From Adiantum capillus-veneris (Eukaryota > Streptophyta > Polypodiopsida > Polypodiales > Pteridaceae): 64,000 nt of DNA. The translations under genes and the position numbers were made by a program. The stretch spans positions 68,145,370 through 68,209,369 of the forward strand of contig CM043952.1 of the NCBI GenBank assembly GCA_014529385.2. Direction: 5' to 3'. Below are positions 1 to 11,830 of the stretch, one piece after another (position 1 is the stretch's first letter; every line of letters starts with the position of its first letter). A model generated the notes under the pieces. It was not told where the DNA came from. It saw nothing but the letters and a program-made list of their open reading frames with translations, and ran no database searches.

Positions 1-312
1 AGGATTTTCGATGTCCTCTCCTCTTGTATTCTCTAGGAGAATAACCGCTGTTTTCATTGGAAGAGAAGGAAGGTGAAGCCTAGAAGGAGAAGAGGGTGAT
101 CTCTTTCTTGCCTTTTTCTTCCTTTATTTTCTCTCTTCCTTTTGGAGTGACGAGGAGAAGAGCTATAGGATGATCTTTTCCTTTCAAGAGGAGTTGGAGA
201 TTGTCAAGACCGCCATCTTCGTGGAGCCATATCTTCATAGGAATTTAGAGATTCACTTCTTTCTCGTTCATTGGATTCCTCCTCTTCTCTTATCGGAGAG
301 AGTCTTCTTTTG

Positions 313-315
<3 letters not shown>
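1..315. other. No recognised feature
   Basis: This stretch is pyrimidine- and purine-biased DNA. I see no coding signature, repeat or RNA gene in it before the microsatellite that follows. Confidence 0.5.

Positions 316-396
<81 letters not shown>
316..396. repeat. Compound (CT)n(AT)n microsatellite
   Basis: About 19 CT units (316-354) run directly into about 21 AT units (355-396). The repeated Glu-Arg and Tyr-Ile reading frames across it are artefacts of the dinucleotides, not proteins. Confidence 0.97.
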
Positions 397-403
<7 letters not shown>

Positions 404-465
404 GCTGCAAGTCTTGGCCAAGTGGAAAGCTTTGAGTCTACTAGAATTCTTCTTTTGGTGGATTC

Positions 466-468
<3 letters not shown>

Positions 469-504
<36 letters not shown>
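469..504. repeat. (CT)n microsatellite
   Basis: About 18 uninterrupted CT units. Confidence 0.95.
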
Positions 505-509
<5 letters not shown>

Positions 510-667
510 GCACGATGCGTGGAAGCGTCAAGCGTTCAGATTTATTGAAGCTCTTTAAGATAAAATATCAGTCACCCATCAAATTTGAGGGCTAGAGTTT
601 CTTTATGGCCTTTAAAAGGAAAAGTAGAGTCACCCTTTAAATAACACATGGATGCCTCCAGGGCTTG

Positions 668-784
<117 letters not shown>

Positions 785-1001
785 GATGCCCCATTCAAGG
801 GTGTAGCAAACTTTAAATAGGTGTGCCTCTCCTCTCTTTGCATAGCATGTCCTCGGTGTGGTGAAAGAGTGATCGTGGATGTAGTGGGCATTCATCTTTT
901 CTACATTCATCATGCTCTTCCATTTTGAAGCTATTTGAGACTCCCAATGTTTGCATAAACTAGGGTTTAATGTATTTTTACCACTAGCAACTAGCAAAAT
1001 T

Positions 1002-1300
1002 TTTAATGTATATGGGTCTTTTCATCACTTCAACTTGGTCCCTTCTTTTAATGCTCAATTGACTTCTTTGTTTAATAAAGGTTATATATATTTTTATAAT
1101 GTAAATGGGTCTTTCCATCATTGTAATTTGGTCCCTTTATTTAATGCTCACTTGACTTTTAAGAAAAAAAAATCTTTTTTTAGTTTATAAGTTTTATAAA
1201 GGTTATATATATTTTTTATAGTGTAAATGTCTCTTTTCATCATTGTAACTTGGTCCCTTTATTTAATGCTCACTTGACTTTTTATTAATCTTTGTTTAGT
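1002..1300. repeat. Three diverged tandem copies of a ~95-120 bp AT-rich unit
   Basis: The phrase 'TTGGTCCCTT' followed by 'TTTAATGCTCA' and 'TTGACTT' occurs three times, with unit starts near 1002, 1098 and 1220. Each copy is preceded by a GGTTATATATAT-like tract. I see no coding potential. It could be part of a decayed LTR or an AT-rich satellite fragment. Confidence 0.75.
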
Positions 1301-1450
1301 TTATAAATGGTCTCTTCATCTAAGGATCTAATTACTTTCTTGTCAGCTTTTTGATTTAAAACATACTTTTTTCCTTGTAAATTTTCTTTTCATTTACAAA
1401 CAATTTATAACTAAATTTTTTTAAATTGTCCTTACATGAAATAATTTTTC

Positions 1451-1645
1451 ACCACTAAGATTTTTTTTTTCGACTTTTGCTTTTGATATGCAAATGTCAC
1501 CTTATTGCTTTAATGCATGTATTGTTAGTAGGGATTAGCTTTATAAAAAATTCACAATTAAGATTTTTTTTGACTTTTTGTTTTGATACGTAAATGTCAC
1601 CTTGCTACTTTAGTGCATGCATTATTATTAGGTATTAGGTTGAGA
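1451..1645. repeat. Two diverged tandem copies of a ~95 bp unit
   Basis: Copies at about 1451-1545 and 1551-1645 share 'AAATGTCACCTT' and 'TGCATG(T/C)ATT' in the same order and spacing. The family is unknown and the DNA is non-coding. Confidence 0.7.
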
Positions 1646-1842
1646 CATTTTCGGTATTCATTTCTATCCTAAAAATATTATGTATTTATTTCATTTAATA
1701 GCATGCATCATTTTATTGTGTAATTTGTTTTATTGATATATTTATACAAGAATTAGATCAATGCCTAAACTCTCACTAATATTTTATACGCTTTATGTTT
1801 TCATGAGGTCAATTAATATAACACTCATACATAAGGGCATAA

Positions 1843-2868
1843 AGAAAAGCTTTTGCTACTCCTATCTTATTTGTCCGTAAGAAGGATGGTTCGTCTCGTT
1901 TGTGTGTTGATTACAAGGCTTTGAACAAGATAACCGTCAAGAACAAGTTTTCGATGCCTCGCATTGAGTATATCCTAAATAGGCTCAATGAGACAAAGGT
2001 TTTCAGTAAGGTCGATCTCAAAAGTGGATACCATCAGGTAAGGGTATTCAAAGGCGACATTTACAAGACCGCTTTTCGCACAGAGCAAGGGCAATGGGAG
2101 TATGTGGTTAAGCCTTTTGGATTGATAGGTGCCGTGGGTACAATTAACCGTCTCATGGTAGCCCGTTTTAGCGATATGGTTGGCGTGTGTGTGTTTATCT
2201 TTCTTGATGATAATCTCACTTTTTCTGCATCGTGGGAACAACATGAAAAGGATGTGGAAAGGGTTTTAACCCGTTTGGATGAGTGTCAGCTACACATTGC
2301 ACCTAAGAAATCTGAGTTTTTTCTCATTAAAGCTACTTATCTGGGTTATATCATTTCTAAAGAAGGCGTCAAGCTACATCCCACGAAGGTAGAACAGGTT
2401 CGTAATTGGGATTTGCCCAAAACTACATATGATGTGCATTCTTTTCTTGGTTTATGTCAAGCATATAGTTCGCACATAGAGAATTTTTCACGCATTGCCG
2501 CACCCATGACAGATGTTTTGAAAGGGGTAAAAACTCGCCGACAACGCGTGGATTTGTCCGAGGCAGCCATTGAGGCTTTCGCAGCTCTCAAGGTTGCGGT
2601 GACAGAAGCTCGTGTCTCATCCTTGCCTCTTGGGATGACCCCTTTGAGGTATGGACGGCTGCGAGCAATGTCGCCATAGGAGCTGTGCTTTAGCAGCATG
2701 GCCGTCCAGTTGCATTTCTTAGTTGGAAGTTAAATAGTGTAGAAAAGAATTATTATGTTTATGACAGAGAACTTTTGTCTGTCATTCATTCTCTCAAGCA
2801 TTGGAAGCATTTTCTGTATGGTAGAGAGTTCATAGTTCGCACAGATCATCAAACCCTCAAGTGGCTCT
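1843..2868 (+). pseudogene. Ty3/gypsy reverse transcriptase-RNase H fragment
   Basis: The frame is open from 1843 (after a TAA at 1840) to a TAG at 2677. It reads through the RT core: KKDGSSRLCVDYKALNK, FSKVDLKSGYHQVR, KPFGL, and FLDD in place of the usual YxDD. RNase H follows in a shifted frame from about 2690, with the usual 'FLSWKLNSVEKNYYVYDREL' and TDHQTLKWL motifs, and stops at 2868. The N-terminal RT, protease, gag, integrase and LTRs are absent, so this is a truncated relic of the LTR-retrotransposon polymerase that copies element RNA into DNA. At least one frameshift (about 2640-2690) and a degenerate catalytic box argue against activity. It is not the same family as the minus-strand chromovirus near 60-61.6 kb. 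Confidence 0.9.
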
Positions 2869-3011
2869 AGTCTAGCGAATATTTTTGGTGCAATTCCTTT
2901 ACCATTGAATTGAATTGTTGGATGTTATCCATGTGGCATTTGAACATTCTTGGATTTTAATGTGTGCACATGGGAGTGCCCCCCACTCTCTCACTTCGTT
3001 GGAGTCGAGGT

Positions 3012-3012
<1 letters not shown>

Positions 3013-3050
<38 letters not shown>
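3013..3050. repeat. (CT)n microsatellite
   Basis: About 19 uninterrupted CT units. Confidence 0.95.
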
Positions 3051-3052
<2 letters not shown>

Positions 3053-3797
3053 GTAGGCCGCCGTAAATCTTTATCTTGTTTAACTTTTTGCCAAAACTCA
3101 ACTCCCAACTCACTCTTATCATTTTCTATCATCATAGTACTTACTAAATTACTTTGCACTTGAAATTGAATATTTCTTAAGGTTTTTTCGAAATAAACCA
3201 GAGAATGACACGTGGATGCCCTCCATATCCTTGAAAATTTTTAAGCACCATTATATATAGCATAGATATAGATAGATTAAAAAATATTCTAAAACCATGA
3301 AAATGAAATTATGTGCTTTGAAAGCGGAAAAAATTACAACTACATATGGCTCATTATAGTTTCATTAATGGGAATCTTAGAAGATTTCCCTCCCTTTCCT
3401 CTTTCCATAGCGAGCCCTTTGCTGTCTAGCTCATCGCTATGAGCATGGTGCAATAGCCCCCATGCTCTCCTCTACGTCCTCCTCATTGCGCGATGCTACC
3501 AGATAAACCTTTGGGCCTCTGTCCTCCGCCTCATGCCTCTCATTTTTCTGGCAAAACTATGCCCTACCTATGAATATTGATGTTCATGTTGTCTCGCAAT
3601 TTGTTGCACATGCTTGGTGTACAAGTGCTCTGCAACATTGCTCTGTGCCAGGGCCCCGACTACCCTCTTGCTTGTAGTTCTGCAGCCTTGTCATGCCTCA
3701 CACACGCATGCACTCACATTCTATTTTGTAAGAGAGTTCTATTGTGAGAGAGCAAGACAGAGAGAGAACGACTTCCTAAATCGTTATACCACCCCCA

Positions 3798-3852
<55 letters not shown>

Positions 3853-4625
3853 ATCAACCCCACTGCAAGCGAACAATTTGAGCAAGCTCTCTATCTTCAC
3901 CTCTCTCCTCCACCTATTATGCTAGCTTTTGACCTCGAAAAATATCTCTGATGCCTTTTTTTTCCTTTCATCTCTATAACTGCTGCCACTCTGTCCACGT
4001 GCCCCCCACCACAACTTCCTTTTCTTCTCACTCAACTATAGCACCTTCCAATATTTGCCTCAAACTAAAGTTCTAGAATTGAACAAACACACTAGCACTT
4101 ATACACATTGGTCTTATCATGCCTTAACTTTTACAATTTGAAAAGATAATGGAGTGCCTTCAATGCTTTCACATTCCAAGGATTTTGCCTTGGAAGTTCC
4201 TTAAGCAACATTCTTCAAACAACAATGATTTTTTTTTTGTAAAGCAACAATATATATTTTTAGTTAGCTCAAAAAAAAAGGCATGCAACTGTATGATGAA
4301 AATGATCCATTAATAATTAATGTCTTAAATGAAAAGACCCATTAACAAAGAAAACCTAGAGTAGAAAAGGACCCACGTGAAGCTTTTGAACAAAAGGACC
4401 CACATCAAGTAGGTGGTTACGATAGTGGTTTTGCGGTGTATTAGAGCGTATCTAAAGAGATTTCCTCTGGAAAACTAGAAGAAAAGGGAAAGACTACAAG
4501 AAGATTGTGGGGAACAAGCCACGTGGAAAGAAAAAGTATGCCTTATTTCATTTCTCAATTCTCATTAGATGGAACCTTGATAGATTTGATTCTCAAGTAT
4601 GCGAATCAAGACTGAATAGGTCTTA
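3051..4625. other. No gene recognised; contains a (GA)25 microsatellite
   Basis: Apart from the perfect GA tract at 3801-3850, this AT-rich stretch shows no homology I can name. Open frames here are short and low-complexity. Confidence 0.5.
3801..3850. repeat. (GA)25 microsatellite
   Basis: Twenty-five uninterrupted GA units. Confidence 0.96.
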
Positions 4626-4635
4626 AAAGCACCAC

Positions 4636-4715
4636 CACACAAGTAGAAAACTCGAACTCATGACCTTGTGAATGAGCGAGAAATTATGTGTTGTGCCACT
4701 CTGCTCGTGAGGACG
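4636..4715 (-). mobile_element. tRNA-derived SINE-like head (pol III A/B boxes)
   Basis: Read on the minus strand, an A-box-like GAGCAGAGTGGCACA is followed about 35 nt later by a good B box, ATGAGTTCGAGTTTTC. The order and spacing fit the tRNA-related head of plant SINEs, which use these boxes as internal RNA polymerase III promoters. No acceptor-stem pairing or clear 3' tail was found, so a functional tRNA gene is unlikely. Only two motifs support the call. Confidence 0.45.
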
Positions 4716-5650
4716 TTGTTGCAACCAGTGTGAGCCCAAGCCTATAAACAAAAATATGCACGTTAGTGGTCATTGCTCCTTTAGGCAGCATATCTTGCCC
4801 TCTAACACTAGCGCCTCTATATTTCCTTGTTCCCTCACATGACATATAGTAGGTCTTTTCCCTTCCCTTTTTGATCACAAAGGGGGGACCTTTTAACCCC
4901 CTAATAAAAGAAGGTCCTAAAATTATACCCACATACATATATACTCCCTTCTTCACTAAAGCTTGTTTTTGAAAGCCATAAAGAAAGCAGGATAGAGTTA
5001 CTTTTATGAGTTTATAATTTTTTAATCTCTTTTGCCAGTGGTTAGTTGTGGATTGATAAATCAATTTAAAAATTTACATTTCACTCTCATGGAGTTCAAA
5101 ATAATAGACGCAATCACCAGATGGATTCTGGAAAGCAAGAGGAAGTGGCTTGCCAAGAAGAAGAAGATAGCAATTTTGTAGCATGCTTTAAGGGTACGTG
5201 TAAGATCACCATTGAGTTGACTGTTTTGTATATGTTGGATGTCCTTGTGCAAAGGATATGCTAGGGTTTTCGTGTATGATTTTGAGTTAATTCAAATCTA
5301 CCTCAAATGAGCATTTCCAGAAAACAAAAAAGACACCATCACAAAGACAAGGGCCTGTAGGGGCCCTTACCCAATACAATCTCAAAAGCCATACAAAAGA
5401 AGTTGACAAGAATTAGATACAGAGTATACCACTATAGTAAGGGGGGACCCACTAGCTCCATCACCATCCAAAGAGGCTTCTTTGACTACATAAAGCACGG
5501 ATGGAGCAAAATCCGAGAAGCCATTAGGAAATCACATACCTGGAGGGAGTCAAATGTGAGTTGTCATCAGGAGATCAACATGTCCAAGACTTAGGATGTT
5601 ATGGAGAACCATGCAGCAATATCAGATCCTTGAGAAACCGCAACCCAAAT
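4716..5650. other. No recognised feature
   Basis: There is a minus-strand open frame at 4684-5064, but it overlaps the SINE-like head, has no recognisable domain and is compositionally ordinary. I see nothing else to support a gene. Confidence 0.4.
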
Positions 5651-5654
5651 GAGG

Positions 5655-5745
5655 AATAACACGCCAACCTAGTGGTTAAGGCAAGGGGCTCTAAGCGTGC
5701 CCACTAGGTTGAGTAGTTGCCTAGATGAGCAGTGTCTGTTTGCTG
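5655..5745 (+). mobile_element. Possible degenerate tRNA-derived SINE head
   Basis: An A-box-like 'CCTAGTGGTTAAGGC' is followed by a weak B-box-like 'AGGTTGAGTAGTTGCC'. The B box departs from GGTTCGANNCC at several positions. A decayed SINE is possible, but so is chance. Confidence 0.25.
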
Positions 5746-6287
5746 ACCCGACCTCCTTGCTTTGCAATTTTTGGTGAGTTTTGATACTATCCTAGCTCGG
5801 TTCCATTGCGCCTACAACATTAAGCTTGCATCTGTAGCTTATGGAGTTGCATGCTTGGAGCTTGCATGGAGTTCTACTCAGTGGTTTGCTGCCCTCATAC
5901 ACATCGCGATTAATAAGTGCTTTAGTATACATATTAAGTGGTTCTTTTTCTGCGATTAATATCACCCTTGCCACGCTTGTCACCTCCACCCTTTTGAAGA
6001 TATTAATCACTTAATACCTGAGGCAGCAAGGCAAATAGGTAGTAATTGTAGTTTTGAAACGCTTTAAGGGAAAGCTAATAATCACGATCCTTGGGGCGTT
6101 CTTTTGCCTTCCCATGTAATGCTTGGCTTGCATTTCCTCTAGACATATCTTTTCCATCTTTAACAAGAAGTTTTCTCGTTGGGACTCTTGTGTGTGGAAC
6201 CCTAACCCGCTCGGACCAAGCCCCGCAATAGTGCCGTTTTGCCACCCCCCCCTTTTTGCACTGCATTGCTCGTTAGTGGGGAAGGCA

Positions 6288-7767
6288 ATGGAGATTGAGA
6301 TACCACCCATGGAGGAGGATATAATCAAATTCTCTCAAATGCTCACGGTTAAGGAACTGTCGTTGAATGAAGCAATTGTGTTGATGGACGAAGGGGATGG
6401 ACCGTCCTTGGGACCCTCATTTGAAGCCATAATGATGAATGTTGCTTTGTCAAGGGATCTGGGGGATAACAAAGATTTGTTGATTGAAAAGACTCCCTCG
6501 TTGAAGAAAAAGAAAAAAGGATGCACCAAACAAAAAAGAAAAACTAATCGACCGGACTACTCAAGGAACTAAATTCGAGGTAAAAAACCTTAAGGCTGGT
6601 GAGGCCGATTTGTGTGATAAAAAACAAGGTATCAAGCGGTTCTGCATCTCTCAGACCAGACATTTCATTCACAAGCATTCTAAAGTGTCCTATCTCTAAG
6701 GACTGCGTTAAAGCCACGTTAGATGCATCATCAAGTGATGGAGGCATTGAAAAACTGAAGAATGTACATGCTTGGCTTGAACAAGACCTCAAGGAAGTTA
6801 ACAGGCATATTGGACTCTGTCCAAACAGTAGCAAAAGAACTTGCTCATAGGTTGAATGTAGCGGGTTCTTTGAAGCCTTCAACGCTCTAAAGAAGTCTTT
6901 GCTACAACAAGTGGAGGTCGCAGAGGCTATTGTTATGACGATTCTGCCAGCTCTAATTAAGAAGCAGCTAGCCATGCAAGCTAAGCTTACACTGGTATTT
7001 GGATTCAGTGGGAAAGTCCTGAATAGGTACACGTTGATTTAGTGGCTTTAAGAACCGCAAACTCTTGGACATGGAGGAACGATCGAAAACACCTCCTACC
7101 TGGCCAAGGAGTTCTATTTGGTTGGATTCAAAGAGTTCTCTGACGTGTCAAAGATCCTTGATAAAGGCCCCCTTTTATTTAAGAGGACTATCGTCTATGT
7201 GGTGCCATGGGTGCCAATATTTGACTTAGCAGAATCCCTTCAAGGGATCCATCCGGTCTGGGTCAATTTACAAGATTGCCTAGCGGACTCTGGGATAACA
7301 TTAGGATGCTTGCCAGCCAGCTAGGTACCCCCTTGTTTGTTCCTAACAAGAGAGGTCTAGGCAGGTCCTCCAACCTGGTATGTATAGGATGGAATGTGTC
7401 TAAGACACCACCTAAGAGCATGGTGAGCAATGTTGGAGCTAGGTTGATAACTATTCCGTTCAATTTCGAGACCTACTTTGGGGCGTGTTTTTAGTGTAAC
7501 AAATTTGGTCACTTTGCCAAGGATTGCCCCATGAAGGGTAAAGTGAATACTGACTCTACAACACAAGTCTCCAACGAGGGGGGAGGCAACCATGTTCCTG
7601 TTAAGGGAACCACAGGGGAAGGGAATGAGAAACAATTGACAAGCAACAAAGAGTCAAGTTTAGGGAGAAAAAAAGTCTATGATTTACAACAAGGCAGACA
7701 CCAAGATGCAGGAGAAGACTTTGGAGAAGCAAAACCTCACACTGCAAATCCCCGGGCCATTCAATGA
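6288..7767 (+). pseudogene. LINE-A ORF1 (nucleic-acid-binding, CCHC knuckle), broken
   Basis: The frame opens at ATG 6288 (MEIEIPPMEED...) and continues in pieces. At 7118-7324 the 'KGPLLFKRTIVYVVPW' and HPVWVNL motifs match the DUF4283-like domain of plant LINE ORF1. A frameshift near 7276 leads into GTPLFVPNKR and SNLVCIGW. After one in-frame stop there is a zinc knuckle, C-x2-C-x4-H-x4-C (CNKFGHFAKDC, about 7495-7530), then a Lys/Gln/Glu-rich tail ending at 7765-7767. ORF1 proteins coat the element RNA. At least two frame breaks make this copy non-functional. Confidence 0.8.
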
Positions 7768-8309
7768 AAATATGTTTGTTTTTCTAGCTTCTACACTTAA
7801 GTTTACGACCGTGACAACTACATCGACAGTGCAAGTCCTAGGTCTGAAGAGGGTCAAAAGTGTAAAGGTAGTGGCAAGGTATCCCATATCACTTGACTGT
7901 AAGAGCCTTGAATGGGAAAGAATCTGCTCCACCCCCCGCCCAACTAAAAAGGGAAACGTTGTTGTCCCGCTTCAAAACCCCTTTGCAATGTTATAAGAAG
8001 AGAAATCCCTTGACTTGGAACCCCCAGATTCTCCGGGGACTAGGGATATGGTGACTGGGTATTGGATGTTGAAGAATTCATCCCTCTCTCCCAATGATGG
8101 ATACTCTCGCTATCCATTCTTAGAACGTGAAGGGTATAAAGATCCGGAAGAAGAGTGCCCTCTTCTGGGATGAAGTTAAGAAGGAGAAAGAAATCAATTG
8201 TTGGGCCATCTAGGAGCACCTCATGGATTCTCGTAGCAAGAGAAAGCATGCATTAGAAAAAAATTCATGTATTCTATGGAGAAGGAAGTGATGAATTCAG
8301 TGACATTCT

Positions 8310-9890
8310 ACTTATTGTAGACAGAGAATTGGAGCCAAAGATGGTTCTCGACCACCCCTCCGCCAGAGTCCTTGGAGTTAGAATTTGGTGGGAAGGTCAA
8401 TCCCTCACCATAGTAAATGTGTATGGCCCTTGCAATGCAAAGACTAGAGCTAAATTGTGGATGCATCTTAGAGATACTCATATAGAAGGCGTGGATGATG
8501 GTTGGGGATTCCAATATGGTAGAGAAGAGCAAGGACATAACAGGTTCTTCCAGTATGCTGGCTGGCATTGAAAAATCTAAACGGGAGCCTGTGTGAGAAG
8601 TGGGCTATGGTTGATTTGTGGGAGGTGGGCCCCTGGAACATCATGCCTGGGTTAACCTACACATGTCTCTAGTATGCCCGCACCTCCTCCAAGATTGAAA
8701 AATGTTATTTCTCTCACCAAGATGACTGGATCTCGTCGATGCTAGAGATGAAGGTGATCTCAACCAAAAGCCTATCGGATCACATGCCCTTACACATTCA
8801 ATTCAAGAAAGCTAAAGGGGAGGTGCAAACCCCAAAAGGTGAGAAAAAGATTCTCATAACAGGGACAGAAAGACCATCTTTTTAGAAGCATCACCAAGAA
8901 AGCATTGGGGAAGCTCAAGAAAGATGTGGATCTCAATAAATCTAATGCTTGGGATCTATTCGCTCGAAGCATCCAAAAAGAGATCAAAAGCTCAAGCCCT
9001 CGGATTCAAAAATCCAGTGAGGTGCACCTCAGGCACCTTAGAGAGGAGGTGGCTCGATTGACCTCAAGAAAGGCTGCCAGACTAGCTATTGAGGATGAGC
9101 ACAAGTGATGGCTCGAAGATAAATCTAATCTGGCGAATGAACAATTTGAGGAAATCAAGTAAGTGAGATTGCCCGCCAGTGAGACCTTCCTTTAATTGGA
9201 AACCCCTAATCAAACACATTTATTTAGGAACTTAAAAGTCAAGAAGAGTCAGGGCCATGTCCACTCGCTCTACGATGAGGATGGGAAGGCAGTTTAGAGT
9301 CAAGATGAGATGGATGCTAGTCTAAAGTTGAACTATCTAAGCCATATTATTGGCCAACCCGAGACCCGATCTCAGGAAGTGGATGAAGCTAGAGCGACTT
9401 TGCTTGAGAGTGTCAAAAAGAAGGTTTCCCAATTAGAAGCCAACCGTTTGGAAGGGGCATTCTCCAAAGATGGATGTTCACTAGCACTGAAAGCTCTTGG
9501 CAAGGAAAAGTACCCCGGTTGGGATGGGTTGACGACTCAATTCTTCAAAGAATTTTGGGATGATCTCAAGGTACCAATCACGCGGTTGACTAACCAAGCC
9601 ATTACTGAAGGGTCGTTGGATACAAGTGTGAAGAAAGGGCTTATCAAACCCATCCCCAAGCAGGTCTTCTGCTCTCAACTAAAGCATTGGCACCCTTATT
9701 AATCTAATTTCAGTAGCTTACAAAACTATTTCCAAGTCGATTGACCTCAGACTATTCCCCCCTACTCAATAGGATCATCTCTCCCCATCAACATGGATTC
9801 ATTAAGGAAGATCCATTTATGAAAACATCTTGGCAACAATGGTGGGCATCAAATATGCAGCCTTCACCAAGTAGGAGTGCATTCTGCTAC
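8310..9890 (+). pseudogene. LINE-A ORF2: APE endonuclease plus N-terminal RT, broken
   Basis: The endonuclease part is visible as 'VLGVRIWWEGQSLTIVNVYG' (about 8365-8430), then a frame-shifted GDSNMVE (normally GDFNMVE, about 8505) and SDHMPL near 8778. RT follows: 'KALGKEKYPGWDGLTTQFFK' and EFWDDL (about 9490-9560), and in another frame 'SVAYKTISKSIDLRLFPPTQ' and GRSIYENILA (about 9710-9840). The EN N-terminus with its first catalytic residues and the YxDD box are missing. At least four stops or frameshifts occur. In a live element this protein nicks DNA and primes reverse transcription at the nick. Confidence 0.85.
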
Positions 9891-9910
9891 TGGTACCATA
9901 TACATGCGGT

Positions 9911-10114
9911 AGTGATGTGTGTGAACACACTTAGGACCATCGGGGCATTTTTCCCTCACTAGGAGTTTTTTTTCTCCCGTGCATTGTATATATGCCCATC
10001 ACTCTAGGGCTATCTTATCTTTCCAATTCACACTAATACACTCTCTATTGTGTGCCTTGAGCTTCCTTCATCTTCTCCAAGCTCTGTGTGTTTTCTTGCA
10101 ACCCTAATTCCAAC
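9911..10114 (+). mobile_element. Ty1/copia-type LTR remnant
   Basis: The segment begins TGATGTGTGTG and ends ...TTCCAACA immediately before ATTGGTATTAGAGTAGC, a one-mismatch form of the initiator-Met tRNA primer-binding site seen in the other copia elements here. It contains a TATA-like 'TTGTATATATG'. No partner LTR or pol domain follows, so it is a remnant left by deletion. The left boundary is set only by the TG...CA rule. Confidence 0.6.
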
Positions 10115-10132
10115 AATTGGTATTAGAGTAGC
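10115..10132 (+). promoter_or_regulatory. Copia primer-binding site (iMet tRNA)
   Basis: ATTGGTATTAGAGTAGC differs slightly from the ATTGGTATCAGAGC found after the two better-preserved copia 5' LTRs at 38539 and 41231. Confidence 0.65.
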
Positions 10133-10484
10133 ATTAGGAAGGGAATGGAGTATAGAAGGGCCTCTTTATTTGCCATGGGATTAAAAATGAGATTAAGGAA
10201 TGAGCAAATGGGGGACTGCCATGTGGATTGAAATGGTGGGTGTGGCACAATCTAAAATTGAGTGGTCAAACTTATAGGCCTAGAGATGGAGGGGCCTTTT
10301 CTTTATTAATAAAATGAGAAAATGAGAAAATGAGAAAATTTGTTTTTCCATAAAGCTGGGGTAAAAACCCACTCTTTCTCTCTCTAGAGGCTAGTGACTC
10401 CCCCCCCTAAAAAGGGGTCTTTCAAAAAACGTGCTGACATTCTCTCTCTCCTCTTTACTCTCTCTAGCTGTAGATCTACAACAT

Positions 10485-10790
10485 TGGATACTTCTAAGGT
10501 ATCTTTATCAACACCTCCCTTCTCCATTGATCACTCAGTCTCACCTTCACACCTCTATGGAAAGCTGCAGAGCTGCAACACGATTGCTTCTAAAGTATCT
10601 TCATCAACACCTTCTTTGGTCCTTCTTCCTAATCTAGGTGTGAAGGTGAGGTTAATCAATCAACCTCATCTTCAAACCTCTACATGAAGGTATAGATCTG
10701 AAGCAGTAGCTGCTTCTTGAGTATCTTCATCAACACCTTTGTCTGTCCTTGTTCCTCATATAGATCTAAAATGATCTCCCCTCACTCATC
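10485..10790. repeat. Imperfect tandem repeat, ~95-125 bp unit, three copies
   Basis: The phrase '(G/A)CTTCT(A/T)(A/G)(A/G)GTATCTT' followed by ATCAACACCT recurs near 10490, 10585 and 10709, each followed by a pyrimidine-rich CC(T/C)TTCT stretch. It lies in the leader downstream of the copia PBS. I see no coding signature. Confidence 0.65.
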
Positions 10791-11188
10791 CACATCATTT
10801 TGAATATTTGGCATAGGGAAATTATTGGGTAAGATTATTAGACTTTTTCAACATATGTGTTGGTGAGAACACCGAGCTTCATTCATATTTCCAATGTTCT
10901 CGTATCTTTGCTCACTCACCATGATGGTTTTTGTTTCCATCTTGCATGTAGAGATTTGTAGTAGTGCCATTGTTTGTCTTTGTATACATCTTAGCATTTC
11001 TCGTTATGCCACACTAATAAAAACTATGTATATGAACTAATCTTAATTTTTGTCAAAGCATATGTTGCATTGCTTTCATGGCTTTTCTAGATGTTCGTCA
11101 ACGTGGGAGTTTTATTGACCGATAAGTTGTACCAATGTGCAAGACGATAGCAGTTCTTCACTTGCTATCATGACAAAAAAATATTTAT

Positions 11189-11830
11189 GTGGGTGAAAAT
11201 GCAGCTAAGTTCATGCAGTTTACACAAGGTATCAAGCAAACATATGGCTTCTTAGACACATCATTGGAATGGGAAGATCATGGGTTTCAAGAAACTCAAG
11301 ATATCAAGAGTCTACCAAAGGTACAACATGTGTATATAGCTTCTCTATTGGTGCTTGAAATGTCTTTGCCTCAACCTAGGTTTCTTGCAAACTATACATG
11401 TTCTGCTTCTATTTAAATGTTTTGGATTGTACCATTTATGCTTTTACCTCTTAGGTTGCTTCAATATATGTATAATTTGGTGTGTTTTCCTTTCATATAT
11501 TTTCCATCTAACTTTGCAGAGTGGAAGTCAATGGAATCTTTTACAGGTGGCTTTGAAGCTACTTATGTGGACCTTGGTAAGTGTTTATATGCAAAGTGTT
11601 TATCTTGAGAGCTTTCCTCACAAGAGAGATTCCTCTATGGCCACGCTTATGCCACATCGAATGCGCTATTATGGTGAAAATTGGTATGCAGATACCATAT
11701 TGCAAAGCAAGGCTTGTCAATGAAATTTCCATTTAGAAGATGGAAGCAAACAATGGGAGTATGGGAGGCGCTTGACTCCAACCTCGGGGGATTCACCATG
11801 GAATACTTACCGCACAACGTAAGTGCAAGG
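11189..11830 (+). other. Unrecognised possible exon-intron fragment
   Basis: An open frame at 11189-11413 is followed by a T-rich stretch ending TTTGCAG at about 11519, then a short open segment ending GACCTTG|GTAAGTG near 11575. That pattern resembles acceptor and donor splice sites around an exon. I do not recognise the peptides and the frames do not join cleanly. It may be a captured gene fragment or chance. Confidence 0.2.

Larger units (their letters stand above)
6288..9890 (+). mobile_element. Decayed L1-type LINE (LINE-A), truncated within the RT
   Basis: Zinc-knuckle ORF1, APE-type endonuclease and the N-terminal half of an RT occur in the order expected of a plant L1-type non-LTR retrotransposon. 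Stops and frameshifts interrupt them throughout. The RT ends near 9890, before the YxDD active site, and no poly(A) tail follows. It is therefore 3'-truncated, the opposite of normal LINE 5' truncation, which implies a later deletion or an insertion at that point. The 5' boundary is uncertain; 6288 is the ATG of the first convincing ORF1-like frame. Confidence 0.85.

Noticed and set aside
204-595. Open frames rich in Arg-Glu, Tyr-Ile and Ser-Leu
   Set aside because: They are translations of CT and AT dinucleotide repeats.
6544-7032. Minus-strand 162-codon open frame
   Set aside because: It is antisense to LINE-A ORF1 and has no recognisable domain of its own.
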